Source of the DNA: Microbacteriaceae bacterium PS02070
GTDB taxonomy: Bacteria; Actinomycetota; Actinomycetes; Actinomycetales; Microbacteriaceae
Direction of reading: 5' to 3'
Length of the DNA: 64,000 bases
Assembly (NCBI GenBank): GCA_029959865.1
Contig: JASCPE010000001.1
Location: 186,001 to 250,000 of the forward strand
Part shown: positions 34,589-44,158 of the stretch, piece by piece
Numbering within the stretch: the stretch's first letter is position 1
How the letters are laid out: each line of letters starts with the position of its first letter
Made by a program: the position numbers and the translations under genes
Notes under the pieces: generated by a model
Told to the model about the DNA's origin: nothing
Databases searched by the model: none
The model's input: only the letters and a program-made list of their open reading frames with translations

Positions 34589-35929
34589 TCACTCCTGGGC
34601 GACGGTGCAGGTGACCTGGTCGGCGCTCTGGCCGGCGATCACCTCGGGCAGATCCACCGCGTCAGACGTCGCGCTCGGCGAAGGCGATTCGCTCGCCTCG
34701 GGAGTCTCCTCCGGAGACGCCGTCGCGTCGGGGCTCTCGGTCTCGCCCGGCGCGGGAGTGCCACTCTCGCCACCCTCGCCACCTTCGCCCGCTTCACCGA
34801 TCACTTCCACGCCGTAGCCCTGGCTCGCATCACCGGTGAGCGTGATCTCACGGTTCTCGGCGAGCGCAGCGAACAGCTCATCCGCCGCCCACGTCACCGG
34901 AATCACCCGGTTGCCGTCCAGCGCGTACTCAGTCGGGTACTGCACGAAGACGATGTCCTTGTACGGCACGTCGGCGACGGCCATCGCGATCTGCACCATC
35001 CGCTGCGGGTTCGACAACGAATCACTCAGCACGAGCTGCCCGTTGGAGACCTGACGAACGGCGGTCGTCGCGAGGTTCAGCAGGACACCCGGGTTCGACA
35101 GCACGCCCCCGGACTGCAGCTTGCGCACGAGCGAACTCATGAACTGCTGCTGATTCGAGATGCGACCGAGGTCGGACCCATCGCCGATTCCGTGGCGAAT
35201 ACGCAGGAACTGCAGCGCCTCCGCGCCGATGAGCGTGTGCTCCCCCGCGGCAAGGTCCAGCCCGGTGTGCGCGTCGCTGATGTCGTTGGTCACGCAGACA
35301 TCGACACCGCCGATCGCGTCGGACATATTGATGACACCCGTCCAGCGGATCGCCGCGGCGTACTGAATGTCGACGCCGGTGAGCTCTTCGACGGTGAGCA
35401 CCGAACACGCGAGGCCGCCGTAGTTGTACGACGCGTTCATCGGCTGCGCGCTCATCTCGCTGTAATAGCCACCCGACCCGTCGGGGCACGACGGAATCGG
35501 CACGACCATGTCGCGCGGGAAAGACACCACCGTCACTCGACGCGGCTCATCACTGATGTGCACGAGCATCGTCACGTCGTTGCGCTCGCCACCGTCGTCA
35601 TGGGCGCACCGCGGGAACAGCTCAAGGTCCTGCCCCTCGCACGAGTCGGTTCCGACGACGAGCATGTTCACGCCGCCCTCGATCTCACCGATCTCCGGCG
35701 GCAGACCCGTCTCATCGCCCTCGAGGGCAACGGCATTCTCATCCACCGTGCGCAGGCCATCCCAGAACGCGAACGCCGCGATCGAAGACAGGCTGACGAC
35801 CGCCACGAGCACCACCGCAACCGCGACGGCAAGCACCTGGAACAGGGGCCGCGGAGACGTCAACTCCCCATGCCGAGCAACCGGCTGACGTCGCCGACGC
35901 GACGATGAGGATGATGTACCCGCGCCCAC
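34589..35929 (-). CDS. LytR-CpsA-Psr family cell-wall glycopolymer ligase
   Basis: A 446-residue membrane-anchored enzyme. After a basic cytoplasmic N-terminus comes one membrane helix (about residues 29-55), then the LCP domain with VNMLVVGTDS, RNDVTMLVHISDEPRRVTVVSFPRDMVV and FLRIRHGIGDGSDLGRISNQQQFM, which carry the conserved Asp/Arg residues. LCP proteins attach undecaprenyl-linked polymers to peptidoglycan. The C-terminus is a long Glu/Ser/Thr/Pro linker and a short tail. The GTG at 35929 is chosen because AAGGA lies 7 nt upstream; longer frames run into the tRNA gene. Confidence 0.92.
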   Translation of the reverse strand: MGAGTSSSSSRRRRQPVARHGELTSPRPLFQVLAVAVAVVLVAVVSLSSIAAFAFWDGLRTVDENAVALEGDETGLPPEIGEIEGGVNMLVVGTDSCEGQDLELFPRCAHDDGGERNDVTMLVHISDEPRRVTVVSFPRDMVVPIPSCPDGSGGYYSEMSAQPMNASYNYGGLACSVLTVEELTGVDIQYAAAIRWTGVINMSDAIGGVDVCVTNDISDAHTGLDLAAGEHTLIGAEALQFLRIRHGIGDGSDLGRISNQQQFMSSLVRKLQSGGVLSNPGVLLNLATTAVRQVSNGQLVLSDSLSNPQRMVQIAMAVADVPYKDIVFVQYPTEYALDGNRVIPVTWAADELFAALAENREITLTGDASQGYGVEVIGEAGEGGEGGESGTPAPGETESPDATASPEETPEASESPSPSATSDAVDLPEVIAGQSADQVTCTVAQE

Positions 35930-35965
35930 CCGGTGTCCTTTCGTGAAGCGGTCAGGTCCGCAATG

Positions 35966-36050
35966 CGGAGGGTGTGGGATTCGAACCCACGGGACATTGC
36001 TGCCCACTGGTTTTCAAGACCAGATCCTTCGGCCGCTCGGACAACCCTCC
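35966..36050 (-). tRNA. tRNA-Ser (anticodon UGA)
   Basis: An 85-nt tRNA without encoded CCA. Acceptor GGAGGGT pairs with ACCCTCC; the anticodon loop CTTGAAA has anticodon TGA between CTGGT and ACCAG stems; the T-arm contains GGTTCGAATCC, and the long variable arm fits serine. It reads UCA codons and ends 36 nt before the LCP start codon on the same strand. Confidence 0.95.
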
Positions 36051-36154
36051 CGAGAGCGCAACGCGCTCGCCTGCAGAGTCTACTGGACCTGAATCGGCTC
36101 GATTCTCCCGGCGCCACCTATGCGCGCCCTGACAGGACGCCGAACGCCGACCTG

Positions 36155-37057
36155 TCACAGGCCCCGCAGAATCGCCGCGACGCCGCCCTCATAGACCGAG
36201 CCGGTCGCCTCCGACGCCTCGGCCTGCACGACCTCCGGCGCCTGTGCCATCGCGATCGCACGCCCACCGTGCTCGCGCGCCCAGCGGAACATGCCGAGAT
36301 CGTTTCGTCCATCGCCGATCACCAGGACATCGCGCGGAGCGACCCCCAACTGCTCACGGACGTACTCAAGCCCCGTCGCCTTATCCACGCCGTGCGGAGC
36401 GATGTCCAACCACGCCGACCACCCCACTGCGTACGACACTCCGCCGAGGCCAATGCCCTCGACGAGCTCGAGGAAGTCCTCCGGAGACTCCTCCGGCGAG
36501 ACCACGACGACGCGCGAGACAGGCTCATGCGCGAGATCCTCGAACGCGACCTCGCGCGCCCGGGAGAGGTTCCAGTCGTGCATGTCCTCGGTGAACAACC
36601 GCTCGCCGTCGGCGAGCTCGACCATGTACCGACCGCCGGGAAGGTGTGTGCGTACGAGCTCCAGCACCTCCGCGGGATCGAAGGTCTCCACGACGTGGCG
36701 TTCGTACTCGACGGGGTCACCTTCGAGCCGGCGCATCACGACGGCGCCGTTGGAGCACACCGCAAACTCCGGCTCCAGCCCCAGGTCACTCATGATCTGC
36801 CGGGTGCTCTCCCACGCGCGCCCGGTGGCGAGCATGATCTCGTGCCCGGCCTCATGCGCATCACGAACAGCGTCGACGACACCGGGGCTGAAGCTCTCGT
36901 CCTCCAGCAGCACCGTCCCATCGATGTCCAGCGCAATCAGGAGCGACCGACCGGTGCCCGCTTCGGCGTCATCTGCGAGGTCCTCAACGATGTCGGCCGT
37001 CTCGTCTGCCGTTGCGGCATCGACATCCCCGACGTCGGGCAAGTCGCGTGCGCTCAC
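36155..37057 (-). CDS. HAD-superfamily Cof-type phosphatase
   Basis: A 300-residue phosphatase. After a 35-residue N-terminal extension comes the HAD motif [10 protein letters not shown], then motif [11 protein letters not shown], a C2 cap domain, the Lys-containing motif III ([12 protein letters not shown]) and motif [17 protein letters not shown]. Cof proteins dephosphorylate sugar phosphates, pyridoxal phosphate or flavin nucleotides; the substrate is not evident. Its GTG overlaps the serS stop (GTGA), so it is coupled to serS. Confidence 0.88.
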   Translation of the reverse strand: MSARDLPDVGDVDAATADETADIVEDLADDAEAGTGRSLLIALDIDGTVLLEDESFSPGVVDAVRDAHEAGHEIMLATGRAWESTRQIMSDLGLEPEFAVCSNGAVVMRRLEGDPVEYERHVVETFDPAEVLELVRTHLPGGRYMVELADGERLFTEDMHDWNLSRAREVAFEDLAHEPVSRVVVVSPEESPEDFLELVEGIGLGGVSYAVGWSAWLDIAPHGVDKATGLEYVREQLGVAPRDVLVIGDGRNDLGMFRWAREHGGRAIAMAQAPEVVQAEASEATGSVYEGGVAAILRGL

Positions 37058-38316
37058 GCGACCGGCTCCAGCACATCGCGGCCGATGAACGGACGCAGCA
37101 CCTCGGGGACGAACACCGATCCGTCCTCGCGCTGGTGCGTCTCTAGAAGCGCAACGATCCATCGCGTCGTCGCGAGCGTTCCATTCAGGGTCGCCACCGG
37201 CGTCGTCTTGCCACCCTCCGGCCGATACCGGATGTCGAGGCGGCGAGCTTGGTAGGTCGTGCAGTTGGACGTACTCGTCAGCTCGCGGAACGCCCCCTGC
37301 GTCGGCACCCACGCCTCGATGTCGTACTTTCGCGCCGCCGACGACCCCAGGTCTCCCGCCGCGACATCGATCACGCGGTAGGCCAGGCCCAGGTCTTGAA
37401 GCATCCGCTCCTGCGCCGCGACGAGCCGCAGATGCTCTGCCTCGGCGTCTTCGGGTCTCGTGTAGACGAACATCTCGAGCTTGTTGAACTGGTGCACGCG
37501 GATGATGCCACGGGTGTCCTTGCCGTACGAACCGGCCTCGCGGCGATAACAGGTCGACCAGCCCGCGTAACGCTTCGGACCCGCGGAGAGGTCGAGGATC
37601 TCGTCCATGTGGAAGCCCGCCAGCGGCACCTCACTGGTCCCGACCAGATACAGATCATCTTCGGCCAGGTGATAGATCTCGTCCGCGTGCTGACCCAGGA
37701 ACCCCGTGCCCTTCATGACCTCGGGGCGGACGAGAGTCGGTGGAATCATCGGGGTGAACCCCGCTTCCACCGCGCGCTGCAGGCCGAGCGACATCAGGGC
37801 ATGCTCCAAGAGCGCCCCCACGCCGGTGAGGAAATAGAAGCGCGAACCGGAGACCTTCGTGCCGCGGGCCATGTCGATGGCGCCGAGCTTTTCGCCGATC
37901 TCAAGGTGGTCGCGCGGCTCGAAATCGAACTGCACAGGCTCCCCGTGCGTCCGGAGCGTGACGAAGGCGTCCTCGCCTCCCGCGGGGACACCATCGATGA
38001 TGAGATTCTCAATGCGAGCGAACGCGGCGTCGGCGGCCTCCGTGGCTTCGGTGACGCGCTGCTGCGCGGCCTTCACGTCGGCGCTGAGCTGCTTCGCCTC
38101 GGCGACGAGCGCGGGCTTGTCTTCCTTGGGTGCCTGAGCGACCCGCTTGCCGTGCGCATTCTGGCGCGCACGCAACTCTTCGAACGCGGTGATCGCGGAC
38201 CGCTTCGCACGATCTGCCTCCAGCGCGTCGTCGACCGTCTCGGGAGACTCGCCGCGAGCGCTCTGCGAATCGCGGAAAAGGTCGGGACGCTCACGGAAAA
38301 GTACGGGATCGATCAC
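37054..38316 (-). CDS. serS: Seryl-tRNA synthetase
   Basis: A 420-residue class II synthetase. An N-terminal coiled-coil arm (about residues 30-100) grips the long variable arm of tRNA-Ser. Motif 2 ([27 protein letters not shown]) and motif 3 ([14 protein letters not shown]) are present, as is TSEVPLAG. The GTG start follows a -10 box TAGGCT by 6 nt, suggesting a leaderless mRNA. Two tRNA-Ser genes lie within 3 kb. Confidence 0.96.
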   Translation of the reverse strand: MIDPVLFRERPDLFRDSQSARGESPETVDDALEADRAKRSAITAFEELRARQNAHGKRVAQAPKEDKPALVAEAKQLSADVKAAQQRVTEATEAADAAFARIENLIIDGVPAGGEDAFVTLRTHGEPVQFDFEPRDHLEIGEKLGAIDMARGTKVSGSRFYFLTGVGALLEHALMSLGLQRAVEAGFTPMIPPTLVRPEVMKGTGFLGQHADEIYHLAEDDLYLVGTSEVPLAGFHMDEILDLSAGPKRYAGWSTCYRREAGSYGKDTRGIIRVHQFNKLEMFVYTRPEDAEAEHLRLVAAQERMLQDLGLAYRVIDVAAGDLGSSAARKYDIEAWVPTQGAFRELTSTSNCTTYQARRLDIRYRPEGGKTTPVATLNGTLATTRWIVALLETHQREDGSVFVPEVLRPFIGRDVLEPVA

Positions 38317-38322
38317 CCGATA

Positions 38323-38328
38323 AGCCTA
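38323..38328 (-). promoter_or_regulatory. -10 box for leaderless serS mRNA
   Basis: TAGGCT on the minus strand, then TATCGG, then the GTG start codon. Confidence 0.55.
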
Positions 38329-38345
38329 CTCAGCGTGCGTGCGGT

Positions 38346-38351
38346 TATCCT
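38346..38351 (+). promoter_or_regulatory. -10 box for leaderless lipid-kinase mRNA
   Basis: TATCCT, then 6 nt, then the ATG at 38358. It is divergent from the serS promoter only 18 bp away. Confidence 0.55.
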
Positions 38352-38357
38352 GACCGC

Positions 38358-39350
38358 ATGGCCTCGGAGCAGAAGAAGCGGCGTGCAGCGCTCGTGTTCA
38401 ACCCCGTCAAAGCAGACCCCGACACCCTGCCCGGCCAGGTAAAGGACGCGGCAGCGGCAGCGGGGTGGGATGAACCACTCATTCTCGAGACGACCGTTGA
38501 AGACACCGGCGAGGGCGCCACGCAGAAGGCCCTGGACGAAGGCGTCGACGTCATCCTCGTCGCTGGCGGCGACGGCACGGTTCGTGCGGTGAGCGCGGCG
38601 ATCGCAGGAAGCGGCGTGCCGCTAGCGATCGTTCCATCCGGAACCGGCAACCTGCTCGCCCGCAACCTGCTGCTGCCCTTGGACAGCCCCGAACTGATGG
38701 TCAAGGCGGCGTTCGAGGGCGACGAGCACGCAATCGACATCGCGTTCGCGAAGATCACCCGCGAGGGAGGCGACGTCGAGGAGCACGGGTTCGTCGTGCT
38801 CGGCGGCATGGGGCTGGATGCCGCCATGATCGCCAACACGAGCGGGAATCTCAAGAAGAAGATGGGCTGGGTGGCCTACGTCGACGGCGCCGCCCGCTCC
38901 CTCGTCGGCGCGAAACCCTTCCCGGTGACGTACCAAGTGGCCGGTCGACGTCTGCACCGGACGAACGTGCAGAGCATCATGGTCGCGAACTGCGGCTCGC
39001 TTCCCGGTGGACTCGAACTCATCCCCGACGCCTCGGTCTCCGACGGCAATCTCGACGTGCTGATCGTGCAACCAAAGGGCCCTCTCGGCTGGGTACTGGT
39101 GTGGCGCCGCGTCGCGTGGGACAACAGTGTGCTGCGCCGCTTCCGCGCGGGGCGCAACGTTCTCAAGCTGCGCACGAAGGACAACTCTGTTCGTTACTCG
39201 CGTGGTCCGGGCGTCGACATCGGCACGCAGCAGGCGCAGGCCGTCCAACTGGACGGAGACGAATTCGGCGAAGCAACCCAGCTGGCCGCACGTGTGGAGG
39301 CCGGAGCGCTCAAGATCATGGTGCCGGTCGGTCACGTCCTGCCCAAGTAA
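38358..39350 (+). CDS. Diacylglycerol kinase-family lipid kinase
   Basis: A 330-residue DagK/YegS-type kinase that phosphorylates diacylglycerol, a sphingoid base or a related lipid with ATP. The nucleotide site VAGGDGTVRAVSAAIAGSGVPLAIVPSGTGNLLARNL is clear, followed by GGMGLDAAMI. The start is set by the adjacent -10 box. It is the only gene of its unit. Confidence 0.9.
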   Translation: MASEQKKRRAALVFNPVKADPDTLPGQVKDAAAAAGWDEPLILETTVEDTGEGATQKALDEGVDVILVAGGDGTVRAVSAAIAGSGVPLAIVPSGTGNLLARNLLLPLDSPELMVKAAFEGDEHAIDIAFAKITREGGDVEEHGFVVLGGMGLDAAMIANTSGNLKKKMGWVAYVDGAARSLVGAKPFPVTYQVAGRRLHRTNVQSIMVANCGSLPGGLELIPDASVSDGNLDVLIVQPKGPLGWVLVWRRVAWDNSVLRRFRAGRNVLKLRTKDNSVRYSRGPGVDIGTQQAQAVQLDGDEFGEATQLAARVEAGALKIMVPVGHVLPK

Positions 39351-39409
39351 CACGTGACGGTCCGCACGCGCGGGAACAGAAAACCCTCCCGAACGGTTGC
39401 ACCGGGGTG

Positions 39410-40459
39410 ATGAACACCACGCCGATGCCCGCCCTCTCCGTGCTCGATCTCGTTCCGGTGCGCACCGGGCAGAGCTCCGCCGACGCCGTGCGCGCCTCCC
39501 TCACCCTCGCGCAGCGTGCGGATGAGCTGGGCTACCGCCGCTACTGGTTCGCGGAGCACCACAACATGCCGGCCGTCGCCTCCACGACGCCACCGGTGCT
39601 GATCGCCGCAGCCGCCGCTCGTACGCAACGGATCCGCGTCGGCTCGGGCGGCGTCATGCTCCCCAACCACTCACCGCTGGTCGTCGCAGAGCAGTTCTCC
39701 GCACTCGAGTCCCTCGCACCGGGCCGCGTGGACCTCGGACTCGGACGTGCGCCGGGCAGCGACCCCGTCATCACCCAGATCCTCCGCCAGTCCGGCACGA
39801 CGAGCGACGTGGATGCGTTCGGTCGGAACGTGACCGACATCATCTCGCTCCTCGCCCCCGAAGGCGCGACAGTCCAGTTCACCTCCGGCGGCACCTACAC
39901 GGTGCGCTCCACGCCCGCGGCGACGTCCGCTCCCGAAGTGTGGCTGCTCGGGTCGAGCAACTTCTCCGCCCAACTAGCCGCAGCCCTCGGACTGCCCTAC
40001 GTCTTCGCGAATCACTTCTCCGGCGACGGCCTGCGCGCCGCGCTCCAGCTCTACCGCCAGCAGTTCCAGCCGAGTCAGTGGCTGAGCGAGCCGCACACGT
40101 TCCTCACCGCTAACGTCATCGTCGCCGAGACCGACGAAGAAGCTCGCGCCCGTGCGCTCCCGCAGGTGCGGATGATGGCGCGCCTGCGCGGCAACATCCC
40201 GCTCGTCCCGCAGGAGACCGTCGAGGAGGCACAGGCACGCGAGGCAGAAGACGGCCTGGCCCGCCCCCTCATGGAGGGCGCGCTTCGCCGCGGCTTCTAC
40301 GGAACCGGCCCCGAGGTGCGTGCCCGACTTGCTGCGTTCGCCGCCGAGCACGGTGTCGATGAGGTGATGATCTCTCCCGTCGCCGCAGCACGAGATGGGG
40401 ATGCTCCCGACACCGCGCCCGCACGGGTGGAAACGATCGAGCAGCTCGCCGCCGAGTAG
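39410..40459 (+). CDS. LLM-class flavin-dependent oxidoreductase
   Basis: A 349-residue bacterial luciferase-like monooxygenase (YhbW/group 1 MsnO8-like) using FMNH2 or F420. Family features are LAQRADELGYRRYWFAEHHNMPAVASTTPPVLIA, GGVMLPNHSPLVVAEQFSALESLAPGRVDLGLGRAPG and the C-terminal VDEVMISP. The substrate is unknown. The ATG is preceded by a GGGG-containing stretch; the open frame extends upstream but inside the lipid kinase gene. Confidence 0.9.
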   Translation: MNTTPMPALSVLDLVPVRTGQSSADAVRASLTLAQRADELGYRRYWFAEHHNMPAVASTTPPVLIAAAAARTQRIRVGSGGVMLPNHSPLVVAEQFSALESLAPGRVDLGLGRAPGSDPVITQILRQSGTTSDVDAFGRNVTDIISLLAPEGATVQFTSGGTYTVRSTPAATSAPEVWLLGSSNFSAQLAAALGLPYVFANHFSGDGLRAALQLYRQQFQPSQWLSEPHTFLTANVIVAETDEEARARALPQVRMMARLRGNIPLVPQETVEEAQAREAEDGLARPLMEGALRRGFYGTGPEVRARLAAFAAEHGVDEVMISPVAAARDGDAPDTAPARVETIEQLAAE

Positions 40460-40499
40460 CTGCCGCGGCGGCCTCGGCCCCTTCGTTCGCCGGGGACGC

Positions 40500-41462
40500 T
40501 TATGAGCCGTGCTCGGGTTCACCCGAGAGAATGCCGCGGAGCCAATCGCGTGCCTCGACGAACACCTCGTCGGAATAGCGCTCCGGATAGTGCACCACGG
40601 CGCGATCCGCCCGCGGATACGAACCGAGGAAGATCACCTTGGGACTGAACCGCCGAAGGCCCAACAACGCGTCCGCAACTCGCTCGTCGTGGACATGCCC
40701 GTCGGCGTCGATGACGAACCGGTAGCGGCCGAGAGCGTCCCCGATGGGGCGTGAGGCCAGCAATGACAGGTTGATCCCCCGCGTCGCGAACTGCTCCAGC
40801 ATCTCCATCAGCGCTCCCGGGTGATCATCGGGAAGCTCGACGATCAAAGAGGTCTTGTCTGCTCCCGTCGGAGCGGGCGGGGTGACCGTCTTTCCGACGA
40901 GTACGAAGCGTGTCATCGCGTCGTCCTTGTCGCCGATGTTCTCGGCCAGCAGCTCCACATCGTGATGTTCCAAGATGCCCGGCGGCGCGATCGCCGCATT
41001 GGCCGGGTTCGCGCCGTCGAGCAGGTCCAGGGTCGAAGCGACGTTGCTCGCAGCAGGGACGTGGGCGTGCTCGGGCAGGCTCTCGCTGAGCCATCCGAGG
41101 CACTGGGCGTAGGCGACGGGGTGCGCTGAGACGAGAGAGACGTCTGCCAGGGTCGCACCGGGGCGCCCCACGAGAACGAAATTCACGGGGACCACGTACT
41201 CACCGATGATCCGGATGCCGGGGACCGTAGCCAGCGCGTCCTGAGCCGTGGAGACTCCCCCATCGACGGAGTTCTCGATCGCGATCATCGCGGCGTGCGA
41301 GGTCCCGTCGACGACATCGGCGAGCGCTTCCGCGACATTTCGGACCGGGCGCCAGATCTGGTCGCGCGCCTCGACGACCTGAGCGAGCGCCGCTTCGGTA
41401 AAAGTCCCCGCCGGCCCCAAGTAGCTGTACGTGCGACGAGAGGGCTCGGACTCGGTGTTCAC
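40500..41462 (-). CDS. pheA: Prephenate dehydratase
   Basis: A 320-residue enzyme forming phenylpyruvate from prephenate in phenylalanine synthesis. The dehydratase domain begins YSYLGPAGTFTEAALAQV, with AAMIAIENSVDGGV; a C-terminal ACT domain (TSLIVELPDDHPGALMEMLEQFATRGINLSLLASRPIG) gives phenylalanine feedback control. No chorismate mutase domain is fused. The GTG start lies 7 nt after TAGGCT, suggesting a leaderless mRNA divergent from pgm. Confidence 0.94.
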   Translation of the reverse strand: MNTESEPSRRTYSYLGPAGTFTEAALAQVVEARDQIWRPVRNVAEALADVVDGTSHAAMIAIENSVDGGVSTAQDALATVPGIRIIGEYVVPVNFVLVGRPGATLADVSLVSAHPVAYAQCLGWLSESLPEHAHVPAASNVASTLDLLDGANPANAAIAPPGILEHHDVELLAENIGDKDDAMTRFVLVGKTVTPPAPTGADKTSLIVELPDDHPGALMEMLEQFATRGINLSLLASRPIGDALGRYRFVIDADGHVHDERVADALLGLRRFSPKVIFLGSYPRADRAVVHYPERYSDEVFVEARDWLRGILSGEPEHGS

Positions 41463-41469
41463 GTGGGAC

Positions 41470-41475
41470 AGCCTA
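41470..41475 (-). promoter_or_regulatory. -10 box for leaderless pheA mRNA
   Basis: TAGGCT on the minus strand, then 7 nt, then the GTG start codon of pheA. Confidence 0.5.
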
Positions 41476-41491
41476 GTGACAGACTGGAGGT

Positions 41492-43135
41492 ATGAGCCGA
41501 GCAGGACAACCCGCCGAAGCCGCCGACCTCATCGATGTTGACGAGCTCCTCACCGCCTACTACGACCGCAAGCCGGACGCCTCCGTGCCGGAGCAGCGTG
41601 TGGTGTTCGGAACGAGCGGCCACCGAGGATCGTCACTGTCGACCAGCTTCAACGAAGACCACATCCTCGCGACCACACAGGCGATCGTCGCCTATCGGCG
41701 TCGTGAAGGCATCAACGGCCCCCTCTTCCTCGGTCGCGACACCCACGGTCTCTCGCTGGCCGCGGAACGCACCGCCCTCGAGGTTCTCATCGCCAACGAT
41801 GTCGACGTGCGCGTCGACTCCCGCGACGCGTGGGTGCCGACCCCGGCCCTGTCGCACGCGATCCTGACCTACAACCGGGGACGCGCCGACGATGACCCCG
41901 GCCGCGCGGACGGCATCATCATCACGCCCTCCCACAACCCTCCGCGCGACGGCGGGTTCAAGTACAACCCGCCGCACGGCGGCCCCGCCGACACCGACGC
42001 GACGTCGTGGATCGCGGAGCGCGCGAACGCGCTCATCGAGGCGGGGCTCACCGAGGTGGCACGCACGCCCTTCGCCGACATCGACCGAGACGTCATCGGC
42101 GAGTACGACTTCCGCAAGGGGTATGTCGACGACCTTCCCTCGATCATCGATCTGGACGCGATCCGCACCGCGGCCGTGCGCATCGGAGCTGATCCGCTCG
42201 GCGGAGCTTCCGTCGAGTACTGGGCGCAGATCGCCGAGCAGTACGAGCTCGACCTCACCGTGGTCAACCCTGAAGTAGACCCGACGTGGCGGTTCATGAC
42301 CCTCGACTGGGACGAGAAGATCCGCATGGATCCGTCCTCGCCGTCCGCGATGGCATCGCTCGTGTCCAAGCGGGATCAGTACGACATCCTGACGGGCAAC
42401 GACGCGGACGCCGATCGCCATGGCATCGTCACCCCCGACGCGGGGCTGATGAATCCGAATCACTTCCTCGCGGTCGCGATCGACTATCTCTTCACTCATC
42501 GCGACGGGTGGTCACCGGATGCCGCGGTCGGCAAGACGCTCGTGTCGTCGATGATCATCGACAAGGTCGTCGCCCGCCTCGGCCGCGAACTGTACGAGGT
42601 CCCGGTGGGCTTCAAGTGGTTCGTTCCTGGCCTCCTCGACGGATCGGTCGGTTTTGGCGGTGAGGAATCGGCGGGTGCGTCGTTCTTGCGCAAGGACGGC
42701 ACCGTGTGGACCACCGACAAGGACGGCATCCTGCTGTGCCTGCTGGCCGCTGAGATCCTGGCTGTCACGGGCAAGAGCCCGTCGCAGTTGTACGCCGAGC
42801 TGGAGGCTGACTTCGGTGCATCCGCCTATCAACGGGTCGATGCGCCGGCCACCCCGGCGCAGAAGGCGACGCTCGCCAAGCTCTCGCCGGAGCAGGTGAC
42901 TGCAACGGAGTTGGCCGGTGAGCCGATCATCGCGAAGCTCTCCCACGCTCCCGGCAATGGCGCTCCCATCGGGGGCCTCAAGGTCCAGACCGAGAGCGCG
43001 TGGTTCGCGGCGCGCCCGTCCGGCACGGAGGACGTCTACAAGCTCTATGCCGAGTCTCTCCGCGGGCCGGAACACCTGGCGGAGGTGCAGGCCGAGGCCC
43101 GCGCCGTCGTTAGCGATGCACTCGGCGAATCCTGA
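41492..43135 (+). CDS. pgm: Phosphoglucomutase (alpha-D-glucose phosphate specific)
   Basis: A 547-residue mutase interconverting glucose 1-phosphate and glucose 6-phosphate. Ser147 in TPSHNPP is the phosphoserine, the metal loop is NDADADRHG, the sugar loop is GGEESAGASF and the phosphate-binding loop is ARPSGTEDVYKLY. The length matches the bacterial Pgm type that begins FGTSGHRG near residue 39. It supplies the last step that takes Leloir-derived glucose 1-phosphate into glycolysis. GGAGG lies very close to the ATG. Confidence 0.95.
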   Translation: MSRAGQPAEAADLIDVDELLTAYYDRKPDASVPEQRVVFGTSGHRGSSLSTSFNEDHILATTQAIVAYRRREGINGPLFLGRDTHGLSLAAERTALEVLIANDVDVRVDSRDAWVPTPALSHAILTYNRGRADDDPGRADGIIITPSHNPPRDGGFKYNPPHGGPADTDATSWIAERANALIEAGLTEVARTPFADIDRDVIGEYDFRKGYVDDLPSIIDLDAIRTAAVRIGADPLGGASVEYWAQIAEQYELDLTVVNPEVDPTWRFMTLDWDEKIRMDPSSPSAMASLVSKRDQYDILTGNDADADRHGIVTPDAGLMNPNHFLAVAIDYLFTHRDGWSPDAAVGKTLVSSMIIDKVVARLGRELYEVPVGFKWFVPGLLDGSVGFGGEESAGASFLRKDGTVWTTDKDGILLCLLAAEILAVTGKSPSQLYAELEADFGASAYQRVDAPATPAQKATLAKLSPEQVTATELAGEPIIAKLSHAPGNGAPIGGLKVQTESAWFAARPSGTEDVYKLYAESLRGPEHLAEVQAEARAVVSDALGES

Positions 43136-43147
43136 CGCCAGCTGCTG

Positions 43148-44071
43148 TCAACTCCGCGATAGCGGGAACCGGGCGGCGTCGGTACGTGCGAGGTCCCGGA
43201 GGAAAGCGCCTTGGCGCGGGTGCGCCCAGGCCGCGGCGTCATTGTCCTCGAGCGCCCAGCTTCCTTCTTCCCACAGCATGTGCGTCAGCGCCGCCGGCCA
43301 GAGCTCTCGTTCGCGCGCCGTGAGCGTCACCTGGGACAGATAACCGCTGAGGAATACGTCCCACTCGTCCGCGGTGAACAGCCGCCCGGGCGCCGATTCG
43401 CTCTCATTGTGAAAAAGCACGACGGCCAAGGCGAGGTCGAAGATGCGCGGCTCCACTCCGCCGTTGTCGGGGTCGACGAGCACGGGACCGGCATCGGTGT
43501 ACACGAGGTTGGCGGCCTTGAAATCGCTGCTCACCATCGCCACCGGCAACTCCTCGCGGGCAGCTCGAAGAGCAGGCAGCGCCTCGTCGCGCCACACGCG
43601 ACCCACCTCGGCGACGACAGCGTCGCGCGGGAGGATGTCGGCGAGCGTCTCCAGATCATCTTCCACACCGCTCTCGTCCGGGCCGTCCCAGTCGTAGCGT
43701 CGCAGACCGTCCTCCGCGAGATCGCTCGCGTGGAGACGTCCGAGCAGAACACCGGCCGCGCGCAGGTCCTCCGCGTCCGCCGCATAGGGTCGGCCCTCTA
43801 CGAAGGGATAGGCGACCCACCAGTCCTCCCCGATCGGCTGCGGATTGCGTGTTCCGGTCTCGTGCGGGACAACGACGGAGATCCCCTCCGCCGCGGCGGC
43901 ACGGGTCCATGCGGCCAGAGCCTCCGCGCGCTCTCGGGGGGAAGCGGCCCTCTTCACCACCACCGGTGATCCATCGGCGGCCACCGCCCGATAGACCGAT
44001 GACCACCGGCTGAGCGATGTGTCATCGAGGGTGCGGAGAGCGAAGGCGGTCGCGAGTCCGTCGGCGGGCAT
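43148..44071 (-). CDS. Aminoglycoside phosphotransferase-like kinase
   Basis: A 307-residue member of the APH/choline kinase fold. The N-lobe contains VYRAVAADGSPVVVKRA with the ATP-binding Lys. The catalytic loop reads SSDFKAANLVY (Ser replaces the usual His, Asp and Asn kept) and the metal motif is VLVDPDNGG. Many such proteins phosphorylate small metabolites rather than antibiotics, so resistance should not be assumed. The ATG lies 7 nt after TATCCT. It converges on pgm. Confidence 0.85.
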   Translation of the reverse strand: MPADGLATAFALRTLDDTSLSRWSSVYRAVAADGSPVVVKRAASPRERAEALAAWTRAAAAEGISVVVPHETGTRNPQPIGEDWWVAYPFVEGRPYAADAEDLRAAGVLLGRLHASDLAEDGLRRYDWDGPDESGVEDDLETLADILPRDAVVAEVGRVWRDEALPALRAAREELPVAMVSSDFKAANLVYTDAGPVLVDPDNGGVEPRIFDLALAVVLFHNESESAPGRLFTADEWDVFLSGYLSQVTLTARERELWPAALTHMLWEEGSWALEDNDAAAWAHPRQGAFLRDLARTDAARFPLSRS

Positions 44072-44078
44072 TTGACCG

Positions 44079-44084
44079 AGGATA
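44079..44084 (-). promoter_or_regulatory. -10 box for leaderless phosphotransferase mRNA
   Basis: TATCCT on the minus strand, then 7 nt, then the ATG at 44071. Confidence 0.5.
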
Positions 44085-44105
44085 GCAACCCGGAGCCTGC
44101 ACGCC

Positions 44106-44137
44106 GCGTGATGCGGATCACGCGTGCGACCTAGAGT
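44106..44137 (+). promoter_or_regulatory. CRP/GlxR-like site and galE -10 box
   Basis: GCGTGAT-GCGG-ATCACGC (44106-44123) is a perfect inverted repeat and contains GTGA-N6-TCAC, the core of the cAMP-receptor (Crp/GlxR) consensus. TAGAGT (44132-44137) is a plausible -10 box, which would place the site over the -35 region. Confidence 0.55.
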
Positions 44138-44158
44138 GGTCTCGGCGAAAGGAATCAC

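Noticed and set aside
43148..44071. Aminoglycoside resistance gene
   Set aside because: The protein has an APH fold but Ser replaces the catalytic-loop His, and its neighbours are sugar metabolism genes, so an antibiotic role is not supported.
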